From contig CACYXI010000001.1 of assembly GCA_902778265.1 (NCBI GenBank), positions 62,001 through 126,000 on the forward strand: a DNA stretch of 64,000 nt, written 5' to 3'. Of the stretch, positions 34,483 to 42,961 are shown one piece after another. The notes under the pieces are model-generated. The model saw only the letters and a program-made list of their open reading frames with translations. It was not told the origin of the DNA and did not search any database. The stretch comes from an uncultured Bacteroidales bacterium (GTDB lineage Bacteria; Bacteroidota; Bacteroidia; Bacteroidales; Bacteroidaceae). A program made the translations under genes and the position numbers. Numbering within the stretch: position 1 is the first letter of the stretch; each line of letters starts with the position of its first letter.

Positions 34483-36039
34483 TCAGAAATTATTGTCGAG
34501 CCAATCTTCGCTTGAGAGACCCTCTCCCATACCGGGGTCAGGAGCGGGAATATTGTCTCTTTCGGTATCAAATGCCTCATTTCGTGCCGCTACTTCGCGT
34601 TCTTTTTTAAGCATACTTTGTTGTATCTGCTGCGCCAAAGTATTCTGCACGCTTTCTTTCTGTTTAGTGATTTCTTCGTTGTAAGCCATCAGTTCATCCA
34701 CATCTTGAATCTCTTCACAAGACACGGTGGATGTACCGTTATTGAATTTAACCTTGAATGGAACGCCTGTTGCGCCCTGTCTATTTTTAAGGAGAGCAAA
34801 AACGGCCCTATTATTCGCTTGGTCGTCAAGCGTCCTCGCAATGGACATGATAACATGTCCAATTTGAACTTTAGTGATAGAACCACCTGCTTGGTCCATA
34901 CGAACAACTTCTGCAATGAAGCTATCCTTGTTGCCCTGCGTCATAACCCAAAGGGCTACGTTGAATTCTTCGGCCAAACATTCAAGGTCGCGCATTGTAT
35001 CTTCCTGAAGGTCCCACTTGGATGCGTTTTTGAACCCCTTTTCAAAGGCGAGGCATTCAAAGTAGTCAAGGATGACCAAATCGGGTTTAAAACCTTTGTT
35101 GATGAGTCTGCGTATGAAAGATGAAATAGACCCAACAGTTTCTTTGCGAGTTTTAAATTTCTTTACCCTCAGGTTGTTTATGAATAAATTCTTCTTGTCA
35201 AAATTTTCAAGTTTTTCCCTGACGGTAGCAATCTGCTCGGGAGAAGAAGAAAGGTATTGTGCTTCAACCTGTGTAATACGGGAGAAGTGTTTTCGGGCGA
35301 TATCGGTTTCATCGTCTTCAAAGAGAATTTGTAAAACCTTATACCCCTCGTAGTTGTTATCTTCGGTGGGACAAGTAGAAGCGTATGATGCCATTGCGGT
35401 TGAGAGCGATGTCTTACCGAATCCCGCAGGGCCGATTACCACGCCTAATTTTTTCTTATCAAGTCCACCGTTAAGCCTTTCGTCCATAATGGGGATGCCT
35501 GTGGGGATGGGGTGGCGTGACTGAATGGACGTGGCTAACTCCAACATGTCGTAGGGGTTAAAACCGTCCTCGTTTTCTTTTCCGACTTCAAGTGCGTCCT
35601 GCATCATCTTTGCGCATTGCGCGTAGTGTTCAACATCGCCGTCAGAGGTCACCCTAATAATTTCATTGGCAACCTTAATCATGTTCTGCTGCATGAAGAA
35701 CTTGCTTGAGTTTTCTTTTACAAACTCACACCCCTCGGAACTTTCCTTCCGGATTTTAGTGAGAAGGGCGTCCCATTCTTCAACCTCGTTGGACATTCTC
35801 GCACGTGCCTTTAGAACCTCTCCTATTGTCTCATAGGAAGGCAAAACACCCGCTTCCTTATAATAATCCTTAAGGACGCCAACAAGTTGTTTTAAGAGAG
35901 GTTCTGTAAAGACGTTCTGATTTATGACTGAGTACAACGATTGGAAAAATGCCTCGTCTTCCATAAAGCATTTAACCAATCGGTACTGATATTCCGCGCC
36001 AAGATATCCTAAATTTGTTTTATCTAATTTGATGCTCAT
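34483..36039 (-). CDS. 41: replicative DNA helicase, DnaB/gp41-like
   Basis: 518 residues. An N-terminal helical domain (about 1-150) is followed by the RecA-type core with Walker A GPAGFGKTS near 203-211, FKPDLVILDYFECL as Walker B, and VMTQGN as sensor region. The family forms hexamers that unwind DNA at the fork ahead of the polymerase. The last 60 residues are a Gln/Lys-rich tail ending in an acidic LSSEDWLDNNF peptide. It is the last gene of the operon beginning at 38284. Confidence 0.88.
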   Translation of the reverse strand: MSIKLDKTNLGYLGAEYQYRLVKCFMEDEAFFQSLYSVINQNVFTEPLLKQLVGVLKDYYKEAGVLPSYETIGEVLKARARMSNEVEEWDALLTKIRKESSEGCEFVKENSSKFFMQQNMIKVANEIIRVTSDGDVEHYAQCAKMMQDALEVGKENEDGFNPYDMLELATSIQSRHPIPTGIPIMDERLNGGLDKKKLGVVIGPAGFGKTSLSTAMASYASTCPTEDNNYEGYKVLQILFEDDETDIARKHFSRITQVEAQYLSSSPEQIATVREKLENFDKKNLFINNLRVKKFKTRKETVGSISSFIRRLINKGFKPDLVILDYFECLAFEKGFKNASKWDLQEDTMRDLECLAEEFNVALWVMTQGNKDSFIAEVVRMDQAGGSITKVQIGHVIMSIARTLDDQANNRAVFALLKNRQGATGVPFKVKFNNGTSTVSCEEIQDVDELMAYNEEITKQKESVQNTLAQQIQQSMLKKEREVAARNEAFDTERDNIPAPDPGMGEGLSSEDWLDNNF

Positions 36040-36129
36040 TTTCGGTAATAGTTAGACGAACTTAACTCGTCTTAAAGATAAGTTCGTGAGTTGACAAAGT
36101 GTAGTTTTGTTTTTGCCTGTTGTGTCTAA

Positions 36130-36927
36130 CTACTCGTTATTTTTGTTGAGCTCCGTGCGGATGTCTGCATAAAAGTTAGGGTTTTTATAGTGAGTAACAC
36201 TCCCGTCCTCATTGGTAAAGTCCTCAAAGGTTGTATAGTCAGAAGGGTTCTCGTAAGAACATACAGCACTGAGCTTCTTGATGATTGCCCATGCGAGGTC
36301 CTGTTTGCCTTCACTCATGCGGTAATACAGGTACTCCTTAAGACCAACAGCGAAAGGATTGCTTTCTTCAAGGTTGCGCCTATTATTCATGAGGTCAATA
36401 GAGTTTCTTACGAAACGGGGATAAATGCCTTCCCATATGGTGCTGCAAACTTCTCTTCCGTTATCAAGGAATGAGAGCTTGTAGGTCTTAACATCGACAT
36501 CTTCATCAAGAGGAGTTGCCCACTCATAGTAGATATCAAAGATTTCCTTAGAGACCTTTGGCCCGTTGGGGGTCCACACATACTGAACAGTGCTTGGCTT
36601 GCGAAGAATAATACCTTCACCCTTTACCATCTCCTTGCAATGTTTCTCGTCCTTGAAATATTCCTTCATTGCTTCTTCGTTGTCAAAGATTTTAGGAGCC
36701 ATATATTTAAGGTAGATGTTACTCTTTTCCTTAAGGTCGTTATCAATCATTGTTGCACATTCCCTAAGGGTATATGCTAAATCAAACGACCGAAGGGACG
36801 CCTCTCTAAAGGGACCGAAAAGTTTAAAATACCTCTGGCAGAGAATATTCTCGCCACACGTTAAAACAAACTCGAACCTTTCCTTGTAATCCATAGGTTC
36901 TCTCTTTTTTGAAAAATCTCTTGCCAT
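36130..36927 (-). CDS. hypothetical protein of the replication operon
   Basis: 265 residues, soluble, mixed helix and strand, not recognised. It starts MARDFSKKREP and contains many aromatic residues (YVWTPNGP, YEWATPL). It lies between the metallophosphoesterase and the replicative helicase in the same direction, which makes a DNA-metabolism or helicase-loading role possible, but nothing in the sequence proves it. Confidence 0.7.
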   Translation of the reverse strand: MARDFSKKREPMDYKERFEFVLTCGENILCQRYFKLFGPFREASLRSFDLAYTLRECATMIDNDLKEKSNIYLKYMAPKIFDNEEAMKEYFKDEKHCKEMVKGEGIILRKPSTVQYVWTPNGPKVSKEIFDIYYEWATPLDEDVDVKTYKLSFLDNGREVCSTIWEGIYPRFVRNSIDLMNNRRNLEESNPFAVGLKEYLYYRMSEGKQDLAWAIIKKLSAVCSYENPSDYTTFEDFTNEDGSVTHYKNPNFYADIRTELNKNNE

Positions 36928-36960
36928 AGTAAAATGGTTTTTTCTATTATTTTGTTGTTT

Positions 36961-37698
36961 TTAAATTTCAATATATAGCGGACTGTAAACGGGTTGATAG
37001 TCTTCATTCTTGATTGATACATTCGCAATCTTTGTGGTCTTCCCCTTTTCGTTTGTAATCTCAGTTACATTATGATTACCTGAATGGACATGTCCTGCAA
37101 CCCACAGGCCGATGTTTCTTTTGCGTACTGCTTCGTCTAACTCCAAACAACCGTAATTGGGCTTAAACGGAAGACCTAAACTTGTTCCAAAATCATTTTG
37201 CGTTCCCGGGCTATGGCTAATTAACACGTCTACCTTGTTGGGTATCTTGTTGAAGGTGATTTCCAATTCGTTATGACTTTTATAAAAGGCCCAATTGCTT
37301 AAAGCAGGTATCCATGGTGTTCCATAAAAGGTTTTACCTTTAAAAGAATATGAACTATCCTGCAAATATACAATCTTTTCGGGAAGATATAATATATCAT
37401 CAATATATTGTGCAGAAAGAGATTCAATTTCTTCTGAAGTAAACAGGCCGCGGGTTTGAAACCTATTATCAATAATTTTTTGGAAGAAGAAATCGTGGTT
37501 TCCACCAACGAGAATAACCTTCTCACAGGGGAGTTCCTTTGCCCATGGGATAAAAGTACCCACAAACCACACGATACTCTTTATCATATCGCGCTGTATT
37601 TGTAGGGGTACGATGTCTCCTGCAATGCCAACAACATCAACTTCTTGGTCTATTACAGGAAGATGCCCGTGTATATCGCTAAGAAAACAGCACCTCAT
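36961..37698 (-). CDS. metallophosphoesterase (calcineurin-like)
   Basis: 245 residues. The metal-binding motifs appear in order: DIHGH (8-12), GIAGDIVP, VGGNHDFFF, LISHSPG and GHVHSGNH. The fold hydrolyses phosphodiesters or phosphomonoesters with two metal ions; its substrate cannot be read from sequence. It lies 4 bases downstream of the degenerate HD-type gene. Confidence 0.85.
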   Translation of the reverse strand: MRCCFLSDIHGHLPVIDQEVDVVGIAGDIVPLQIQRDMIKSIVWFVGTFIPWAKELPCEKVILVGGNHDFFFQKIIDNRFQTRGLFTSEEIESLSAQYIDDILYLPEKIVYLQDSSYSFKGKTFYGTPWIPALSNWAFYKSHNELEITFNKIPNKVDVLISHSPGTQNDFGTSLGLPFKPNYGCLELDEAVRKRNIGLWVAGHVHSGNHNVTEITNEKGKTTKIANVSIKNEDYQPVYSPLYIEI

Positions 37699-37702
37699 GG
37701 TA

Positions 37703-38284
37703 TTACTGTTTTATCTGCCTTTTCCTTTCACAGAGCGAAGTCATTTCATTCGCCTGCTTAATAAGGAGGGACAGGGGTGAACAATACTGCCAAAACTTAT
37801 CGTCTCTATCTTTGTCTATGGAGACGATTGCTTCGTATTCTTCGGGCAGAAGAAGAATATTCTGAAGTAGTGCAACGAGAACAGAGCGCTCTCCTGTTCT
37901 TAGGTTGATTCCATCATCAACAAACTTGAAGTTGATGCCCTTTGAGAGTTGAAAATCGTTATCGTTGATTACTAACCAATCAATTTTAGAAAGGTGCTGT
38001 AAACAACAAACCTTCAGGAGGGACGCTTGTGAAAGGTTAAGGAGCTTCTTTGTGTATGTAATCTCTGAAAGACTCACTGCGTAAGCACAAAGAAAGTTAA
38101 TATGCGAAACAAGGGCACCCGGATATGCAACCCCCGATTCCTCGTTGGTTGCAGCGGCTGCCCTACGCATTTTTTCTTTTATGTCGGGGATTGAAAGGAT
38201 TTCTTCTTTAATTCCCGCCTTCTCTAAATTTTCAGTAAACAGAGTCCAAGATGCTTCAAACTTGGCGTCAGTTATTGTTTTCAT
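37703..38284 (-). CDS. degenerate HD-domain-like protein
   Basis: 193 residues, mostly helical. AYPGALVSHINFL and LLKVCCLQHLSKI line up with the GGLxxHS and (L)LHDxxKI motifs of phage HD phosphohydrolases, but the key HD pair reads HL. It is therefore likely to have lost metal catalysis, if it belongs to the family. First gene of the minus-strand operon that includes the phosphoesterase and the helicase, with a perfect host-type promoter 49 bases upstream. Confidence 0.55.
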   Translation of the reverse strand: MKTITDAKFEASWTLFTENLEKAGIKEEILSIPDIKEKMRRAAAATNEESGVAYPGALVSHINFLCAYAVSLSEITYTKKLLNLSQASLLKVCCLQHLSKIDWLVINDNDFQLSKGINFKFVDDGINLRTGERSVLVALLQNILLLPEEYEAIVSIDKDRDDKFWQYCSPLSLLIKQANEMTSLCERKRQIKQ

Positions 38285-38332
38285 TGAACGGATGCTTTAA
38301 AAGGTTCAACTTAGTTCTTTACTTTTCGTGTC

Positions 38333-38363
38333 CAAAGATACTGCTTTTTCTGTTAAAAACAAA
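38333..38363 (-). promoter_or_regulatory. Bacteroidetes-type promoter, perfect match
   Basis: Minus-strand TTTG (38360-38363), 19 bases, then TATCTTTG (38333-38340). Both elements and the spacing match the TTTG-N19-TAnnTTTG consensus exactly. It serves the operon from 38284 to the helicase. Confidence 0.8.
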
Positions 38364-38384
38364 TTTATTCAGATTTTTTTAATA

Positions 38385-39617
38385 TCACTTACCTGTAATT
38401 TTGTGATACCACTCGGCTCGTATTTTGGTAACGTTGTCAAGATTATACTCATCCTTGACATGATTATAGTTATTATTTTGCAGTAAATCAACTAATTCGG
38501 GGTTTCTTACAATCTTAGTAATGGCCTTTCCCCATTCTTTGTGTGCATTAACGGGGTCAATAAGTACACAATTTCCTGTAGGGTCAATTTCTCCACCTTT
38601 CTTGAATATGGATTTTGTACCTATTGTGTAGGGGCCAAAGTCGGAAACAATTACACCTTTGTGTTTGAATCCAGATTCTACTATTTTTAGTTCTGACTTG
38701 TACTTGTTAAACTCTGTTTTGGCTAATGGTACTAACAATATATCTATATTATTATAATGTGTACCAAAAGTGTTGAGGTTCTTTGTCCATTCCCTGCGAT
38801 AGAATTCATGTTCTACGTTCGGGTAAGTGGAATTGGGAAGAAATTTAAGAAGGAAGTTTTTGTAATTGCCATCACAGAAACGATAGTCTGCGGTTACGAG
38901 TTTTTCGTACCTTGTCCATACAGATTCCTCGGGTCGGATTGGCCTTGTTCCAATGATGTTCTTGTTTTTGTCCATTACAGTTGCGTTTCCACGGATATCA
39001 AAACCACAAAGAACAATCTGAATCTTCTCAAGAACGTCTGCGGAGAGCTTCTCTATTGTACCCCTGAATTGTTCAAGGTCTCTTTCGTGGGTGCTTCCCA
39101 TTACGAAGCCGAAACGGATTTTGTCTGTGCGGGAATAGTCGGGTGCCCACTGTTTATCCTCGGTGTCAATAGCGTTGGGGAAGATAAAGACGTTTTTATT
39201 ATACTTTCTAATTTGTTCTGCGAAAATTTCGGTAGTGGTTGTTACATAATCCACTAATCTCAGGTTCTCAACAATCTTCTGAGGGTTCTTGAGGGCTGTG
39301 CTCTGAATGAACATTGGATGGTTGGGGCCAAGGTCCCAATAGTCATCAACGTCCATTATTGTAATGATATGGTTTTCTTTACAATATTTGAGACAGTTTA
39401 GAAAACCTTCTCTATTGAAAAAGGTTCCCTTGTGGAAAGTTACAATATCAAAATCTTTGAAATACTCGGGATTGTTCCAATCGGGATTATCGTTGATTAC
39501 AACGTCAAATTCGTCTCCGTAAAGGCTATCAAGTTTCAGATGAGGCCATGTCATGCGCCATGTGCGGCAACCACCGTTATCACTTGGGATTACAACAACT
39601 CTAATTTTATTTCCCAT
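38385..39617 (-). CDS. glycosyltransferase (GT4-like)
   Basis: 410 residues with a GT-B pattern: an N-terminal Rossmann half (DFDIVTFHKG; IITIMDVDDYWD), a hinge (FPNAIDTEDKQW), and a C-terminal half (IRFGFVMGSTHERDL; IDILLVPLAKTEFNKYKSELKIVESG) in which the KSELKIVE Glu is the expected sugar-nucleotide contact. Enzymes of this type add sugars to glycans or proteins. It is a single gene with no clear promoter of either class upstream. Its product could modify virion proteins or host glycans. Confidence 0.75.
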   Translation of the reverse strand: MGNKIRVVVIPSDNGGCRTWRMTWPHLKLDSLYGDEFDVVINDNPDWNNPEYFKDFDIVTFHKGTFFNREGFLNCLKYCKENHIITIMDVDDYWDLGPNHPMFIQSTALKNPQKIVENLRLVDYVTTTTEIFAEQIRKYNKNVFIFPNAIDTEDKQWAPDYSRTDKIRFGFVMGSTHERDLEQFRGTIEKLSADVLEKIQIVLCGFDIRGNATVMDKNKNIIGTRPIRPEESVWTRYEKLVTADYRFCDGNYKNFLLKFLPNSTYPNVEHEFYRREWTKNLNTFGTHYNNIDILLVPLAKTEFNKYKSELKIVESGFKHKGVIVSDFGPYTIGTKSIFKKGGEIDPTGNCVLIDPVNAHKEWGKAITKIVRNPELVDLLQNNNYNHVKDEYNLDNVTKIRAEWYHKITGK

Positions 39618-39674
39618 ACAAACTTTTTTTCTAAAAATATAGGTGTTATAGGGAAAAAGGAAAGAGAAAATGAT

Positions 39675-40160
39675 TTATTTGGCGATAATTTCACCGTTGG
39701 TGTCAATGTGGAACATTTTACCATTAAAAATAACCATTGCTTCCCCGTTCATAAAGCTTGATGCGCGTTTTACGTCTGTGGGAAGGAGGAGGCTTCCGTC
39801 GGGCTTGATATAATTATAGAGTTTGGTGTCAAATTTGCAAACAACGGCTCTCTCGTTTTCAAAATCATCAACACGGGAAAACCATTCAGGGGTTATTTGT
39901 TTGCCGTTCTTGTCAATGAAGCTATAAAGATTATTCATTTTAACGATTGCGAAGTCGTTATGGAAAGGTTCTATGAAGTCTGCTTCTTGCTCCTTGCCGA
40001 AAAATGTTGTAAAAATGTAGGGAAATTCGATTTTAAAATTTTTGCTTCCCTTTTTATCATCAAAATCATCTGCTTTCTTAAATTTTGCGTTTACACTATC
40101 CATTGTGTAGTCTTCCCATTCGGGGTGCTCGATATCGTATGCTTCTGTTAACCTTTTCAT
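39675..40160 (-). CDS. WG-repeat-like protein
   Basis: 161 residues from the ATG at 40160. A TTG at 40178 would lie in the promoter motif and is rejected. Three repeats of about 35 residues with the pattern F-x-I-V-x-x-x-x-x-Y-S-F-I-D-x-x-G-K fit WG repeats, which form beta structures of unknown binding role. The N-terminus MKRLTEAYD contains L-T-E before Ala, similar to other late proteins. A late-type promoter lies 17 bases upstream. Confidence 0.65.
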   Translation of the reverse strand: MKRLTEAYDIEHPEWEDYTMDSVNAKFKKADDFDDKKGSKNFKIEFPYIFTTFFGKEQEADFIEPFHNDFAIVKMNNLYSFIDKNGKQITPEWFSRVDDFENERAVVCKFDTKLYNYIKPDGSLLLPTDVKRASSFMNGEAMVIFNGKMFHIDTNGEIIAK

Positions 40161-40177
40161 TTTCTTTTGATTTTCCA

Positions 40178-40186
40178 ATAAATAGT
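40178..40186 (-). promoter_or_regulatory. late-type promoter motif
   Basis: Minus-strand TTAACTATTTATTGGAAAATC: exact core and AAAA three bases on, 17 bases before the ATG at 40160. Confidence 0.7.
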
Positions 40187-40227
40187 TAAATGTTGGGAAA
40201 CACGGCTTTGAGAAAAGGCAAAAAGCT

Positions 40228-40236
40228 ACTATTTAT
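40228..40236 (+). promoter_or_regulatory. late-type promoter motif
   Basis: CTACTATTTATAGCAAAAG: exact core and AAAA three bases on, 14 bases before the ATG at 40251; divergent from the copy at 40178. Confidence 0.7.
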
Positions 40237-40250
40237 AGCAAAAGTAATTT

Positions 40251-40922
40251 ATGGGAAAGAAAACTATCATATTTACCGAACGACAGTTAAATGAAATAAC
40301 TGGTGGAGATTTTTCATATCTTGATGGTATGAACGATGGAAAATTTCCGGGTAACAATGAGGTAACCGTGGGACAAAATACATCCGTGTCGGGCCCCGCT
40401 CCTACTATTGGTAACAAGGTTAGTAAGCAAATGGGTAGTTCTGATAATTGGTATACAATGTCCCGTGGTCGTATCTTGGGTGTGCCTCTGATGTGTAGTA
40501 AGAAAGCCTTTGATAGAATGATGCTATCTGAAAGCAATAGCGAACTTGAGGGTGATTTTTTTACCTTTGACCCCACAACTTTGAGAAAACTGAATATGAC
40601 ACGTGATTCAAGTACAAGGGGAAAGGGTAGCATTGCATTAAATAACCTTATTGAAAAAGGCGGAATGTCATATACTGAGGCAACTACACTAAAGAACCGA
40701 ATGGAACATATGGACCACAATAGTGATGAATATTTCAATCTTGGTGGCGATGCTTTATATGAATTTATAAATAACACGTTACAGACTAAGACTTCTGCTA
40801 TTGCTAATCGTAAAAAAGTTCGCACGGCTGCAGGCATGACCAACCAATATCAAAAAGCGGGTGGCTCTAAGGATGTTGGTAATGGAAAGGCACACACAAC
40901 ACCAAAGATTACTTACTTTTAA
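40251..40922 (+). CDS. late hypothetical protein
   Basis: 223 residues. The N-terminus KKTIIFTERQLNEITGG resembles the TIILTExQ start of the proteins at 18150 and 30928. The rest is polar with Gly, Asn and Ser-rich stretches and no recognised domain. First of four plus-strand genes (40251-42913) transcribed from a late promoter, so probably a virion or internal head protein. Confidence 0.65.
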   Translation: MGKKTIIFTERQLNEITGGDFSYLDGMNDGKFPGNNEVTVGQNTSVSGPAPTIGNKVSKQMGSSDNWYTMSRGRILGVPLMCSKKAFDRMMLSESNSELEGDFFTFDPTTLRKLNMTRDSSTRGKGSIALNNLIEKGGMSYTEATTLKNRMEHMDHNSDEYFNLGGDALYEFINNTLQTKTSAIANRKKVRTAAGMTNQYQKAGGSKDVGNGKAHTTPKITYF

Positions 40923-40942
40923 AAAATAAAACAAACAGTAAA

Positions 40943-41347
40943 ATGGCAAACGAAAAACAATCAAATCTTGAGAGAATTGGTATTGACGAGCGTCAAGAAC
41001 AATTAGCCCGTGGTGAGGCGAGATATGATATTAGCCGCAACGAGGCCTATGGCCCTAATCATGATAAAGCTCGCTCGCATGACGATGCAAATCATCCTTG
41101 GGGTAAGGGTACGGGTGGCTCGCACACTCATTATCTTCCTGACCAATCTCTACCTAAGACCCTGTATAACTACAGCAACTTCAACACAACTGAGCAAGCG
41201 GGTGGTTCATACGACAAATATGGTAGAAATGGTGTCGGCGGTCGTAACTTCCTCCGTACAATTAGTCTCTATAACTCAGAAAGGCCATACGGCAAACAGT
41301 CCGTTGACATTGATACAACGATTGAAGGTCAATACTTTGTGCAGTAA
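40943..41347 (+). CDS. late hypothetical protein
   Basis: 134 residues, rich in Gly, Asn, His, Tyr and Arg, with few hydrophobic stretches (for example HPWGKGTGGSHTHYLPDQ). Such composition suggests an extended protein. Not recognised. Its stop overlaps the ATG of the next gene (TAATG). Confidence 0.65.
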   Translation: MANEKQSNLERIGIDERQEQLARGEARYDISRNEAYGPNHDKARSHDDANHPWGKGTGGSHTHYLPDQSLPKTLYNYSNFNTTEQAGGSYDKYGRNGVGGRNFLRTISLYNSERPYGKQSVDIDTTIEGQYFVQ

Positions 41348-42219
41348 TGTCTATTTTGGGCGAAATACTGATTGAATCACAACTTCTGAACGAAGATGTA
41401 ACGCAAGCAATCACAAGCGCCATTAGCCTGATGAAACCTGCCTATATTAAGTATAATAGTGGCGGAAAAGAAAAGGCTACGGGGCGTAGACTTATATACC
41501 CTGTTGCGTATGGACTCTCTAAGGCGGGTAATCCTGTTGTGAGGGCATTTGAGCCATCGGGTGATTCGCTTCGTGGTGTGCCTGCGTGGAAATTCTTTCG
41601 TGTAGATAGGATTAAGTGGTGGAGAACGGTAAAAGACGCTACAAAAACTTTTCAAAATCAAGAATTGGTCGGTCTTAATAAGACGGGGAAGGATAAAGGT
41701 ATGATAGAAATCTTTGCCCTTTCCCCTCTTTGTGGTCGACTTAATAAGAATAATGAGCCCGAAATTGATATGGAGCCTGTAACTAAAGGCGAAATTGAGC
41801 AACCTGAACCTAAAGGAAAGTGGAATATCCGTCAAATCGGGCGTAATATTGTAGATTTTTTCAAAAATTGGAAGAACAAATATCAAAGTAAACCTGAGGT
41901 TTCTCTTGACAATAAGGGAAATATTACCTATAATAAAAGTGAAGAAAGGGAACCTGCGCAGAGTTCAATTGATGTCCCTGTGGCAGAACCTTTAACAAAG
42001 GGTGATATTAAACCTGTAAATAAAGCACAGGCAACACCTCAGAATAATGAACAAAATAAAGTAGAAGAACCAACGGAAGGCCCTATTACAAAGGATGATA
42101 TTAAACCATCCGAAGAAAAGGGAAAAGAAGATACAGAAGAAGGGAAAGAGGAAGAAGAAAATCCTATAACCCAAAAATTTAATGAAATGTATGACCGTTG
42201 GGGAAAATTAGGTTGGTAA
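41347..42219 (+). CDS. WYL-like domain protein with possible processing sites
   Basis: 290 residues. The N-terminal 16 residues contain L-I-E and L-N-E sites. Residues 30-105 fit a WYL-type beta-barrel: IKYNSGG, RRLIYPVAYGLSKAGNPVVRAF and FFRVDRI are the matching segments. The rest (about 125-270) is Lys/Glu/Pro-rich and contains repeats of the form PLTKGDIKP (three related copies), so it is a flexible linker. WYL domains usually bind ligands or nucleic acid in regulators and defence systems; here it sits in a late operon. Confidence 0.55.
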   Translation: MSILGEILIESQLLNEDVTQAITSAISLMKPAYIKYNSGGKEKATGRRLIYPVAYGLSKAGNPVVRAFEPSGDSLRGVPAWKFFRVDRIKWWRTVKDATKTFQNQELVGLNKTGKDKGMIEIFALSPLCGRLNKNNEPEIDMEPVTKGEIEQPEPKGKWNIRQIGRNIVDFFKNWKNKYQSKPEVSLDNKGNITYNKSEEREPAQSSIDVPVAEPLTKGDIKPVNKAQATPQNNEQNKVEEPTEGPITKDDIKPSEEKGKEDTEEGKEEEENPITQKFNEMYDRWGKLGW

Positions 42220-42220
42220 A

Positions 42221-42913
42221 ATGAATAATCAAGATTTTTTCGAGAGAATTGGTAAGAACAGTAGGGCTGTTATGGACCACACTCCCCAAGCGCCTTCTCA
42301 GGGGGTAAAAATTAATGAATCATATTCGGGTGACGGTGGACTCCTTGACCAAATAGCGGCAATGGGGTTTACGTCGCAGTTTGAAGATATTGTTAATAGT
42401 GATTCTCAGGGCGTAGGTGCAGGTGTAAGTTCTGATGCTAATGTAAAACAATTAACGGAAGCTGAATTAGACGCACTTAAAACAATGAAGGTCTCAGAAA
42501 AAAAGGCAAAAGAAAGTAAAATGCCCAAGGCTTTTGTTGAAAGTATGCTGTCTAACCCAAGTGATTTCTCTTCCCTTGAGCGGGCTGATAGTGATAAGCT
42601 TGAAGAGCGTATTTCAAAAGAATATATGGCTCGTTTAAATGAGAAGTTAAATGGTGTATCATCTAATCGTTCTACAATAACTGAAACCAAAGAGGCTCCT
42701 GTTACTACTCCTGCCACTTCTACTGCTTCTGTAGATTATACAATTATTAAAGCAATTGTTACTGAGTGCCTGAATGAGAAATTTAAAGAATTTGGTGATG
42801 GAGCGCTTAAAACTATCACTCTTAAGGGTGGAAAGATTCATCTTGTAGATAATAAGGGGAATATTTTTGAGGCAGACTTAAAGGTTAAAGGAAACATTAA
42901 TGATAAGAAATAG
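42221..42913 (+). CDS. late hypothetical protein with C-terminal coiled/strand domain
   Basis: 230 residues. An N-terminal segment with I-N-E before Ser (31-34), a central helical region (LTEAELDALKTMKVSEKKAKES), a Thr/Pro/Ser linker (about 145-165), and a C-terminal small domain (TIIKAIVTECLNEKFKEFGD, then TITLKGGKIHLVDNKGNIFEADL). The last part resembles trimerisation domains at the end of phage proteins. Not recognised as a family. It ends before a terminator between convergent genes. Confidence 0.6.
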   Translation: MNNQDFFERIGKNSRAVMDHTPQAPSQGVKINESYSGDGGLLDQIAAMGFTSQFEDIVNSDSQGVGAGVSSDANVKQLTEAELDALKTMKVSEKKAKESKMPKAFVESMLSNPSDFSSLERADSDKLEERISKEYMARLNEKLNGVSSNRSTITETKEAPVTTPATSTASVDYTIIKAIVTECLNEKFKEFGDGALKTITLKGGKIHLVDNKGNIFEADLKVKGNINDKK

Positions 42914-42947
42914 AAAAGGCCGAGGTTAATTCCTCGACCTTTTTTTG
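42912..42947. terminator. bidirectional terminator hairpin
   Basis: AAAAGGCCGAGG with CCTCGACCTTTTTTT around a short AT loop; it lies between the converging genes ending at 42913 and 42962. Confidence 0.8.
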
Positions 42948-42961
42948 TAACGATAATGAAA

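Noticed and set aside
36073..36103. Possible host-type promoter before the helicase gene
   Set aside because: CAAAGTGTA and TAAAGATA resemble the -7 element, but spacing or the -33 element does not fit.
39634..39664. Possible host-type promoter before the glycosyltransferase at 39617
   Set aside because: TATATTTT with CTTT 19 bases upstream has a mismatch in each element; too weak to list.
40161..40178. TTG start at 40178 for the WG-repeat protein
   Set aside because: It overlaps the late promoter motif; the ATG at 40160 gives the usual spacing.
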